Of a DNA stretch of 64,000 nt, positions 1-27,700 are shown one piece after another. Made by a program: the position numbers and the translations under genes. Position 1 is the stretch's first letter, and each line of letters starts with the position of its first letter. A model generated the notes under the pieces. The model was not told the DNA's origin. It did no database searches and saw only the letters and a list, made by a program, of their open reading frames with translations. This DNA is from Asterias amurensis. Lineage: Eukaryota; Echinodermata; Asteroidea; Forcipulatida; Asteriidae. The stretch is from NCBI RefSeq assembly GCF_032118995.1, contig NC_092648.1:21480450-21544449 (forward strand), given 5' to 3'.

Positions 1-730
1 GAGACACCCTGTATTGTCAAAGCATGGCTGCCACCTTTTGCTGGTTAGTCAAATAATGTCGACAGGTGGCGCCCGACAAAGACATGGATAATCTGATAAA
101 ATAATAGTACACCAAACTGTGTCAAGCCAAGTTCAAAAGAGAGACAAGAAATTCAGAGTCGTTGTGCACCTTTTTATCAGGCCTTTTTTTTTATTGAAAT
201 ATGCAACAGTGATGATTCATGGAGGTCTTCAAATGCAATTTCCTCTAGCTTCGACAGTATTTCAGAAGGAAAACAATTCTGTTTCTCTATAAGTTTTATA
301 ATCAGAGAGCTTTCAGATATATAAAAAACTAATCAACTGTATAATTATTACCAATCCTGTACCTTTTCGTTGAGAGATTTATATTGGTACGATTTACATG
401 TAATGAACATGAAAACAAAACTGACCACATTTAGTGAATTGCTTTTCTTGAGCAACAAGCACTTTACTTTCTTCAGAATAACGCATTTAGTTTGAATCAG
501 CATGAAGGACAAGACCAGGTAAATATTGAACCATGGAGCTCCATGATTGAACCATGTCGTGGCCTCAGTCTAATTATAAACTTCTTGGCATCATTGCGAT
601 AAGAAAGAAAGACATCTAATCAAACCAGCAAGGATTACATTCAACTGGAGAAAAATGTTCCATTCCACCTTTGTTTAATTATATTATTCCAATGGGAAAC
701 TTTTTAGATTCAAAAGGCAACTTTCATTCT

Positions 731-856
731 GGGTGCGTTCGTTTAGCTTCCCCGGGTCGACCCCGGTGTGTGGCGTTTTCTGATGACCCACGTTCGTCCT
801 GGAAAAAAAACCGCCACACACCAGGGTCGACCCAGGGAAGCTAAACGAACACACCC
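731..856. mobile_element. 126 bp hairpin MITE
   Basis: The arms start GGGTGCGTTCGTTTAGCTTC and end GAAGCTAAACGAACACACCC. They are about 46 bp each, inverted, with only a few mismatches, around a ~34 bp centre. There is no coding capacity. Structure of a small non-autonomous DNA transposon; the superfamily is not determined. Confidence 0.65.
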
Positions 857-1934
857 TATGTATGAGATGATTTACATAGTTATGCAAATTCACACAGTAC
901 ATCTGCTGCCATGTTGTGAGGCATGGGTTATTGTCTTGGCAAAGACATATATCCCCAAAAGGATAGTTTAAAAGAATGTTTTTTGATGCTGGGGACCCAC
1001 TGACATTCTCGTATTTAAATAATACCACAGAGTAATTACTTCTATACACTTATTACAGTATTACAGTCATTATATAATTAGTAAAATTCTTATTAATCAT
1101 CACTAATAATTGTGTGTTAGTTTGGATAAAAATCAGACCACATGTTTTAAGCTAATTCCTTACTCCCCACCGTACTTTAAACACTAGGAACATTAACGCA
1201 TGCTGCTATGCAGATGTAACAAAATGTGTTTGTGTTGCTTAAAGAGATTTGGTCATCGTTTTGTACTTTTTTTATATCAATGTTCGAAGCCGAGGGTGCC
1301 ATTTTCCCCTGGAGGGTGTACAAAACCCATGGACTTCAATCACAGCGTGCAACAATTGTTTTGTTATACATTGGTAATATTATTATTCCTCTTCTCAAAG
1401 TTCTGTTGTCATCTTCAAACATTATTACGACGGAGTATGCATAGTTTAATAAGCAGACGAACAGTTGTTTAAATAAGAAACATTTCTTCACTGTTCCCTC
1501 GAACCCGCGAATGTTTCGTACTAAGCCCGTGAAATTGACCAGCGGTGGGCACCGGTTAACATCACTCATGTTACCCGCCGCGCTGTGAAAACTGCCAACT
1601 TTTCATGGAAACATTGTACATGTACAACGATTCATGTGATTATATTTACATTTGTCTATAATAAAGTATCCATATAAAAAGGTTACAGCAACTTAAAGGG
1701 ACGAATTTCTCAGAACAAGTGTTCCCATTACCGACTTATCTTCAAATTGGGTTAAAATATTTTCCTTGATACTACCAACAAGGGCCGAAATTTAACCAAA
1801 TAGAGCTGCTTAAGAGAATTAAGTGCTTAATGAAAATATGTGCACCACATTGTAGTTCAGCTGGTAAAATATTTGTGTTTGATTCGAAGGCTAAGTTTTC
1901 GGTGCTTGAGAAATTTTGTTTATTAAAATTGCTT

Positions 1935-2128
1935 ATTTAAATCAATCCCAGCACTCGGTTTCATCGAGCTGTTATGAGCACCAACAAATTCTAATCATAG
2001 AAAAATCATGCTCAGCAAAAAAGAAGAAGTTACCAGCCAAAATACTATGTTATATACTTTTGACTAATTCCCTGTAAGGGTTTGCTTAGCAGAAACATTT
2101 TCTTCACACAATTTTCTGCTAAATACCT
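1935..2128. repeat. Degenerate GCCCAATTTCAT-type palindromic repeat
   Basis: Diverged copy of a dispersed family recognised by its ends (ATTTCAT...GCTGCTTAAGCAC and its complement near GCAGAAA...ATGAAATTGGGC). Better copies are at 45235-45435 and 63630-63815. Confidence 0.4.
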
Positions 2129-2256
2129 ACATAAAATTGGGCACAGATGCCATTGACTAGTTTCCACAGGACTGGCACACTTCAAGTGATGACAACAGCA
2201 TCAAATATTGATAATCACATATGACCTCAAAACCGAGTCGACAGATTCTAAACTTA

Positions 2257-18475
<16,219 letters not shown>

Positions 18476-18775
18476 GATTGCTCTCTTCCCACCGATCTCA
18501 CACAAGATTAAAAATAAAACTTATTTAACCACCATTTATTTGAGGTAAATTCTCAGTAGCTGAGAGCTAACCAGCGTCACCAACACTAAACAGTTCGGCG
18601 GTGAAATTTTAAAAACAAGTGACGTGAGCGCATGCGCAGTACTTGTCAGAGACCCTGTCGTCTCACATGTTGTACATACAACAGTTTTGCCCCATCAAAT
18701 GTACACGATTAAGTACGTCAAATTACCCGACTACCCTAATATTATAAGCTGGACAAAAGAAATCCAGCGTTGAAC
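18476..18775. promoter_or_regulatory. Divergent promoter between MadBub and DPF
   Basis: Only 300 bp separate the MadBub start codon (minus strand) from the DPF start codon (plus strand), so both genes must start from this interval. It holds a perfect palindromic NRF1-type core GCGCATGCGCA at 18628-18638, with a CRE-like TGACGTGA at 18620-18627 directly beside it. A GGCGGTGAAA block near 18597-18606 resembles an E2F/CDE element on the MadBub strand. NRF1 sites are common in bidirectional TATA-less promoters of growth genes. Joint regulation is inference. Confidence 0.7.
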
Positions 18776-21700
18776 ATGACGTCGCTTACACGGAAAAATG
18801 GGTAAATATCGTCCTCTTAAATTTCAAAAAAAATTATCTAATATAAATTGTTGAATTGTATTGGGTTTTGTATTTGCATTACGGTAAATGACGGTGAATT
18901 TGGAAAAGGGGTAGGGCTTTCGTTGAGGAAATTAACATTTCTATATTTTTTTATTTATTTGTGCGACTCACGATTTTGACTGTACAAAAACCCTTGACCA
19001 ACTCGGTACCAAGTCAACTCGGTCCCAGTCAACTCGGTCCCAAGTCAACTCGGTCCCAGTCAACTCGGTCCCAAGTCAACTCGGTCCCAGTCAACTTGGT
19101 CCCAAGTCATCTCGGTCCCAAGTCCACTCGGTCCAAAGTCAACTCGGTCCCAAGTCAACTCGGTCCAAAGACCTACCAAAGTCAACTCGGTCCTTCGGCG
19201 ACCAACCTTAATACTTATTTTATAGTGTTTTTAAAATTATTTTATTGGTACTGTAGACTGTAGTAAACTGTGTTTAGATATTGTTTATTATTACGTGATA
19301 ATTTTTATTATGTACGTGTAAGTTTACTTTTTGTTTTATGTTTTTTTATTACGTTTTTAATTATTAGGCCTAACTGAAAAGTTTTGTTTATTATTGTTAT
19401 TTTTAACCAAACATTTATTTCCTTATGTTTTAGTTCTCAGAAATTGTACTGTTTTTATATTATTTATTGTATGTGTTAGTTTTTTTGAGAAAACTTTTGA
19501 TAAAATAAACATGTTACACCAGTTTTAAATACACCTAAAGAAATCAAAGAGGATTCAATTGTTAATGTTTGTCAATTAATGTTAATTGATGAGAGCCATA
19601 CAAATAAAAACAATACTCTGGTTGAAAGCAAAGGAACATTTGAACACCTTTTTTTTCAGTTGAAATTTATTCGCCCAACACAATTATGGTATTATATTCA
19701 AAAGTTAAAACAAACACAGATAGAAACAAACGGGACGCCCCGAATATCGGTGCACACTCATCTCGTTTCATGTACAAAGTCCAAGGACATTAGTTTGTTT
19801 TTTTCCAATTCAAAGAACTTAAACCGAGACTTGGGTCTGAGTTGACTTGGGACCGAGTTGACTTGGGACCGAGTTGACTTGGGACCGAGTTGACTTGGGA
19901 CCGAGTTGACTTGGGACCGAGTTGACTTGGGACCGAGTTGACTGGGACCGAGTTGACTGGGACCGAGTTGACTGGGACCGAGTTGACTGGGACCGAGTTG
20001 ACTTGGGTCTGAGTTGACTTGGGACCGAGTTGACTTGGGACCGAGTTGACTTGGGACCGAGTTGACTGGGACCGAGTTGACTGGGACCGAGTTGACTTGG
20101 GACCGAGTTGACTTGGGACCGAGATGACTTGGGACCGAGTTGACTGGGACCGAGTTGACTTGGGACCGAGTTGACTGGGACCGAGTTGACTTGGGACCGA
20201 GTTGACTGGGACCGAGTTGACTTGGACCGGTTGACTTGGGTCGAGTTGACTGGGTCTGAGTTGACTGGGACCGAGTTGACTTGGGACCGAGTTGACTGGG
20301 ACCAAGTTGACTTGGGACCGAGTTGACTGGGACCGAGTTGACTTGGGACCGAGTTGACTGGGACCGAGTTGACTTGGGACCGAGTTGACTTGGGACCGAG
20401 TGACTGGGACCGAGTTGACTTGGGACCGAGTTGACTTGGGTCTGAGTTGATTTTAATAGATGGTAAAAAATATTACAAATATTCAATTAATAATTATTAG
20501 TGCTGGGCGAATAGTGAAATTTTGTTATTCGGATACCGCTGGCCAACTATCCGAAATTAACCGGATATTCGAATAGTTTTTTCGCCACTAAAAGGGGGGT
20601 TTTTAAAAAATAAAAAATAAAAAAATTAAATCTTTTTTTTCCGCTAGAGGGCGCTGTTCATTTGTGAATGAGATCTTATGGGCGGATTGATATTAGTTTT
20701 AGACAGTGTCACTCGGTTCATTCATAAAAATGACCGGATCTAATTTAAAGATGGCGATTTGCTTTTTCTTGTGATCGTGATTGACTCTACGTGAAGGAAA
20801 ACTTTTGTAATCTTTGAACAAATTACGTCAGAAATGTCATTGTTTTAACTCTTCACGGAGGTGAGCATAGTTAAATACTTAATATATGCTGTTTTATGCT
20901 GTCTGAATAGAAGTTTCATAAGGATTCAGAGAAAACATTCATATCAGTTGTCGCCCGACGTCCGCGGATATTCGGATATTAAAGAATATCCGGTTACTCG
21001 GTTGTAATTACAGAATTATCCGGTTTGTAAATAGGTATTCGCGCCCTATGCGGATATCCGGTTAAGAAAAAAAAGGCATTCGCGGTTACGGATAGGAAAA
21101 CCTATTCGCCATCAACCGGATATTCAAATAATTCGCCCAGGCCTAATAATTATTATAATATAGAAAAAAGGGCGGAGAAAAATACCATATAAATAGAAAT
21201 ACATGTACAGCACAAAACAATTGTAAGAATGGATTGTACATTAAAACTGTGTGAGGTTGTGATTCTTTTCTTCATTCATCTATTCTTAGAATTTTGAGTG
21301 TTCAGAAATCATGTTTTTACACAAAATTATAATAACAACTTCTTCTTTTTTTTTTTTTTAAATGTGGCAATAAAATTAATAAACCAATTTCTTATTTTAT
21401 TGGAGTCTGGCCTGGCATATTTTTTTTTGTAGGGATATTTAAAATGCAATGAAATGTAAATGATAATTTCTAAAAGTTTCAATTCCATATTTTCGTACAA
21501 TCCAAATGTGATGCTTTAACCTCGGTTTGGTAGGTAGAATGATTTATTTTGTATTTTCGTTGTTCAGTCAAGATTCTGTTCTTGCCAATACCTTTTTCCC
21601 CCAATTTATACTCAAGTTGGATACTAACGTTTCTGAGCTAAAATGTCTTAACAACCATTTCTTTAACTTGTTTTTATTATAAATATCAGAGACTATGAGC

Positions 21701-24700
21701 AGTTCTACCGTGAGGCATTGGAGAACGCAGCACACTTCAACACACGCCTCGTGGCTGAGAGAAGAATGCGTCTCCCCTTCTTGGACTCACAGACAGGCGT
21801 CGCTCAGAACAACTGTTTCATTTGGATGCAGAAACGCCATCGAGGGCCAGGCTTAGAGGAGGGTCAGTTATACACATACCCATCACGGCGATGGCGTAAG
21901 AAACGCAAACCCCAGCATGCACCGCTGGTCGACTCCAGCAACTTGTATTCTCAACTTCAACAAGGTGAATCTTCTAATGGTAAGATTTTTATCTGTTCAT
22001 CTTGAAGGCACTGGAAACCTTTGATAATTGTCAACGACCAGTGTTCTCACCTGATGTATGCCAACATGCATAAAATATCAAATCTGTAAAAATTTTGACT
22101 CAATTGGTCATCGAAGTTTCAAGAGAATAGTGAAAGAAAAAACACTCCTGTTGAACAAATGGGTGTGCTCTCAGATGACTAATAAAAGGCTTCAGGCTTG
22201 AAGACTTTAATATTTGAGTGAGAAATTACCTCATTTTGAAAAACTACGATACTTCAGAGGAAGCCATTTCTCACAATGTTGCTCGTTATCCGAGTAAGTT
22301 TTCACGCTAACATTTATTTTGAGTAATTACCAATAGGGTCCAGTGCCTTTTAATTTAAATCACCATCATAAATCATGCAGTTTTTAGTCTGCCATTTCTA
22401 CCTGAAACCCTCAAGACACCCATGGCTGAGAACCGTCCGCTCTTCATTGGATATCATAGTATTGTCTGCCAACACCCAAACCTTAAAACTTTGAAATAGT
22501 TTTATGCCTTTAAGTATCAACAAGAATAACGGGTTTGACATCGCTCTGAATCAACACAAAATATATATATTTTTTTTGCAGTGCCTCAAAGTTCTGTGAT
22601 TGATTTTCATAGATTCAGTCTTGTCCGCACTACCTTTCCAAGCATAACGTACATATCAATGCAATCTGGTATTGGTGGTGTTGGCCAGTGTTGAGTAATT
22701 GTAGGCTTCTGATGGATTCCTGAAGGCATCATAGAGCCTGTAAGCACAAAAACTTGTTAAGTCGAGAAAATAATTGCTTGGCAAAAACAGGTTAACAGTG
22801 TTTTCTGCTAAACGGCTTTATGAAATTGGGCCCTGGTGGCTTTTAGTGTTATTGGTTAAAACTCTGTACACATTGTACATCAAATTATTTCCATGATAAT
22901 TATCAGACGTAATTGAAACAAATTTCATGTGACAAACTGCATGTTCCTTTGTTATTGTGAACGCAATGTCTCCTTACCACCTCAGATGGAATAGACACAA
23001 TTCAGGAAATATCAGGTTTCACTGAGACTGATTCCAATCATCCAGAGACATCAACGAACCTGGTCGATAAAGACCAAGAGGAGTTATTCAGAGAGATGGA
23101 GGCGGTGGATGACATCCCCGATGCAGGAGAGATCGAGAGGGCCGACTCAGAAAGCGATGAAGATTTTGAAGTGTCATCTCGTAAGAGAAGAGGAAGAGGA
23201 AAGGTAAATGGGCAAATACGTCAATGTATCTGAGGCAGTGTTGTAGCCACGGTGGGCGGTTCTGGGCGGGCCTGCCCAAGACTCACAATTTTTGCCCAGC
23301 ACTCTGAGCAAAATACATTGAACCAACCAGCACAGATTTCCCCTAGAATAAATCAAAATAATTTCCACTGTGCATTGATCGGAGACACAGCTAATGATAA
23401 GGAGTATCAGAAGTCACAGCCAAAGAACACAGTCAAACGGCCACCAACTTATTGCGCAAACAGTTTGGAAACCTTGCATTATGCCTGAACTTGCATTTTT
23501 CTTTTGATCGTGATTGACTCTACGTGAAGGAAAACTTTTGTAATCTTTGAACAAATTACGTCAGAAATGTCATTGTTTTAACTCTTCACGGAGGTGAGCA
23601 TAGTTTAATACTTAATATATGCTGTTTTATGCTGTCTTAATAGAAGTTTCATAAGGATTCAGAGAAAACATTCATATCAGTTGTCGCCCAACGTCCGCGG
23701 ATATTCGGATATTAAAGAATATCCGGTTACTCGGTTGTAATTACAGAATTATCCGGTTTGTAAATAGGTGTTCGCGCCCTATGCGGATATCCGGTTAAGA
23801 AAAAAAAGGCATTCGCGGTTACGGATAGGAAAACCTATTCACCATTAACCGGATATTCAAATAATTCGCCAAGGCCTACAGGATTTGCACAGTCTGTTAG
23901 AGCCTACCTCAAATAAAATAATAAAGTTCTTTAGTCTTCAGAAACATTACATCTATCAGTATTAAATTGACCCAATGTCCCTTTTACCCCTACCCCCACA
24001 GGGACGTGGTGGCGGAAGGAAGAAAGCTTCAGCCATCGACGCAGACATGCCCATTCTACAAGCAGAAGATAAAGAGAAACCCTTCGGCTGTAAAGGTAAA
24101 ACAATCTACCGTTCCAACCTGTATCTTCATCAGGTTAAATGGCTGACGCCCGATTTCATACTTCCTGCGAATGCGATTTGGATTTTGATGTCGCAATTTT
24201 GCAACGAGCAGTTCGCAGCAGTTGAGATGTGCTCAACTCCTGCAAAATATTTGCTGGGAAAACAGAGATGTGATGCATTTGTAGGAAGTATGAACCGGGT
24301 TTAATTCCCATGTATACTTAGGGCACGGTCAGTTGATGTGTGCGATCAGTCATTCATGTTGGGCATTGGGCAGATTCTGTAGAACATCTCACCCTTAGTT
24401 TACAATAAGGAAAACAAAAATCCTCCAGAGTTGGGAATTAGAAAAAAGAGGGTTTCAACTTGTGGCAGCGTGATCGACTGATAGTACAATGTAGTTGGCG
24501 GATCGCGCAGATTGACCGATTGTGACCAACATTTATATCTAGAAATATCCTACAGAAAAAGTAACTGCCTCCAAGAACATTAGAATCACCTACATGTATC
24601 CTGTTTTAAAGTAGTGAACACACAGTATATATTCTTAAGGTCAAGTTCATTTTAGACTTGCTAGTTCTCAAGTAGATTCACAGCTATACTCTTTCAGACC

Positions 24701-27700
24701 ATTGCAAGAAAGACACGCCCTTTTTTGCATAATTTTCTTAAGTAGTGCTAGGACATTTATTATCTAAAACATTAGACTACATTCTTAACGTGCAAAGAAG
24801 TCATGCAAACAAATTTTAAAAATTGGGCTTGACTGGCAGACCTGTTGTGTTTGCCCTTCTTCTGTGATTGACTACTCTTCAGACTACATCCAGTGTTGGA
24901 ATGTCACATGGTTATGCCTTAAAGGTTTTCATCCATTTTGTAAATTTGAGTCTTATAAACGAAAGTTTATTTAATTTATATAAGCTTCCTCCACCATTAA
25001 CTTTTGAGTTATCAATTAACAGTGGTTTTTTAAATTCATATTTGGCACTTATCTTTCAGTTTTTGCACAATTTTTTTACCACTTTTTTATCACAAAACTA
25101 ACTTCTGAGTAAAGCTTCAGAAAAAAAGTATATTTTTTAAATTCATCAATTAACGAGCAACATTGTGAGAAACTGCTCCCTCTAAAGTAATGTAGTTTTT
25201 CAGAGAGAGGTGATTTGTCACTCAAATATTAAAAGACTTCAGGCCTGAAGCCTTTTTTTATGCTTCTGAAAGTACTCAAATTGTACAAGGATGCTTTTTC
25301 ATCATTATTTTTTGCAACTTATATGACCAAATAAGCTCAAATTTTCACAGATTTGTGGTCTTTGACAATTACCAAAGGTGTCAAGTGCCTAAAACCAAGA
25401 CAATTGAAAAGATAAGATTAGATAAGATAAGATAAATGTGATTACAGTAAGATACTGATCATAATCTCAGAAAGATTGAAATTGAGGAAATTGTGTGAGA
25501 GCATAAACCTTTATTATGCTGCCTCCATCTTGGTCATGTTCCTCGTGTTGAACAACAAAAATGGATGCTATTAGTCATTTTGCAAATAGGAACCAGACTA
25601 TTTTGTTCTTCCAGCCTCGGTTTGGTAACATTGATATCAATGGGAGAGATTCAAGATGGCTGCACCATGATAAAGGTCTATTGGATTACTCAAGTGTTTC
25701 TAGCACTTAGAGGAAACAACCTAATATTTACAGGCTGGAATTTAATTCACTTTGAGGGAATTCTCGACGTAATTACAAGAAATGCATTAAAGTTCACAGA
25801 AACAGGTTCATCTTTGACGATAATTAGCACAATCACAGCACGGTCCACAGTTTAGTTGGTAACCATCATCTGACACTGTTACCCTTCTCTAACGCTAGTG
25901 TGCGGCAAACGGTACAAGAATCGACCGGGTTTGAATTATCATATGAGTCACTATCACCAAGAGATAGAGGCTGTCTCGGACGAACAGTCCCAACCCTCCC
26001 CTCTCCAACTGACGGATCCACGTAAGTCTTCGCCCCTCCACTGCCACCCGCACCATTCACAGAAGATTTTGTATCGGAACGAAGCTATCTTTAACACTAA
26101 TTGGTGGAAGCGCACATTGCTAGGGCATCATTGAGGGTCACTGACCTCTTTAGCTATTGTTTTGTCGCATTCATTGTCATTTGTCCACCACTCAGAGAGG
26201 ACGCTGCTTTGTTCTTTAAAATGGCATGTTTTTCAAGATGGCGGCTGACTGTGTTGACTATCACTAATATCTGCATGGGTAACTCTAGCCATTATTATCT
26301 CCTGCTGCACATTGGCACTAACAGTAACCATGGTAACTCATTCTATCTAATCACTGATTGGCATCAATTCCACCTTAACTCATTGTTGTTGGTCTCTCCT
26401 CTCAAATAATTCTCTCTAAGTCTGAAAATCTAGACATTTCTGATATCAGCTCCAAATATTTCAACATTGTGGCTCATGTGGATACACAATGTAAACACTC
26501 CAAGCAAGTAACGCGCAGTGTGTATTGAAAATTCATGGCTGCCTCCCTCCCACCTTCAGGCACAAACACTTGGAAGCTGTCATGCTTTTCATGCGTACTG
26601 TGCATTACTTCCTTGGTTTGTTAACATTGTTTACCCCTTATGAGTTGCGTGACACCGGTAACAAACTGTTTCTATTAGACAAGGTATGTTGGCACACACA
26701 AGATTGACAGATCAGGCATCTAAACGTGGGATTCCCATGATATACAATGGAAGTTACAGAAATGTTAATAATGTAAACAACTTTAATGAGCCCTTTTGAG
26801 GTATGGCGGACACAATGCTACAACACTGTAAAGTTGTAGTAAATTTGTGCGTATTGACCATAGAGATAGAACGTATGTTATTCAGTGAAGTGCGCATTTT
26901 AGGCGACGCTGCGTTTACACGTAAACCTAATGACCACCAACATGGTGACAAGGCATCAGTCGCGGCGTGTGACGCGCGCGTATCACATCCGCCATACCTC
27001 AAAAAGGCTTATAGGATTGGTCCAGATTTCAAGACTAGATTTCAGGGCTTGTTTTACTTTGAATCTAGAAACTACTGAGGGAAAGAATCAGAGAAGCTCT
27101 GTGTTTGTTGCTGTTTGTGATGACTAAACAATCTGCTTGCAATTACACCCAGGGGGGCTTCTACCTCAGCACCTAAAATAGAGAGACCCAGACCTGGCAG
27201 GACAAAATATTCTACATGTGTGTCTCATTTTGGCAATAGTTTTGTCTTCTTAACAACTTTTTTAGGAAAAAGGAAGCACCGCTTTGGTATAATTACTTCA
27301 CCTTCATTAAAGATGCTCATAAATGTGTCACAAATTCCCAAATTAAATTTAGCATTTAATTTCGTTTCCGTGTTCTGAGACAACCCTCGCATTTGAGGCA
27401 AACTTCTTTCAATTCTGTACCATTCTTTTTTGATTAGTACAAAAGGTGTTATGTATATGCTGTTAATGTTAGTCTGTTAGTGAGGAAGTTAGCTGCATGT
27501 CACTATGCATGCACTTGGAGCTACACAAAAGGGCCTTGGTACATGTATAGTGGGGTAGCCAATCATTTATAAACAAAGACTTGCATGGTAATGAAATCTT
27601 ATAATCAGTCTAACATTAATACTGAAAGTAAAGACTGAAACATAACAATTTTTGTAAAAATGTCTACAACCAGGGGACATATTTGTATTTGTCATTAATG

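Larger units (their letters stand above)
1..2256. other. Region downstream of MadBub, no host gene recognised
   Basis: Holds the MadBub 3' UTR on its right side (a possible AATAAA on the minus strand at 1919-1924), a MITE-like inverted repeat at 731-856 and a degenerate repeat at ~1935-2128. ORFs here are short and show no familiar protein. Confidence 0.5.

Noticed and set aside
1850-1910. tRNA-like string TAGTTCAGCTGGTAAAAT with TTGATTCGAAGG
   Set aside because: Too diverged to assign to either SINE family.
19758-20486. Long minus-strand open frames of Gln/Ser/Pro repeats ([15 protein letters not shown])
   Set aside because: They are produced by the 15/16 bp minisatellite; both strands and several frames are open for the same reason, and the DNA lies inside an intron.
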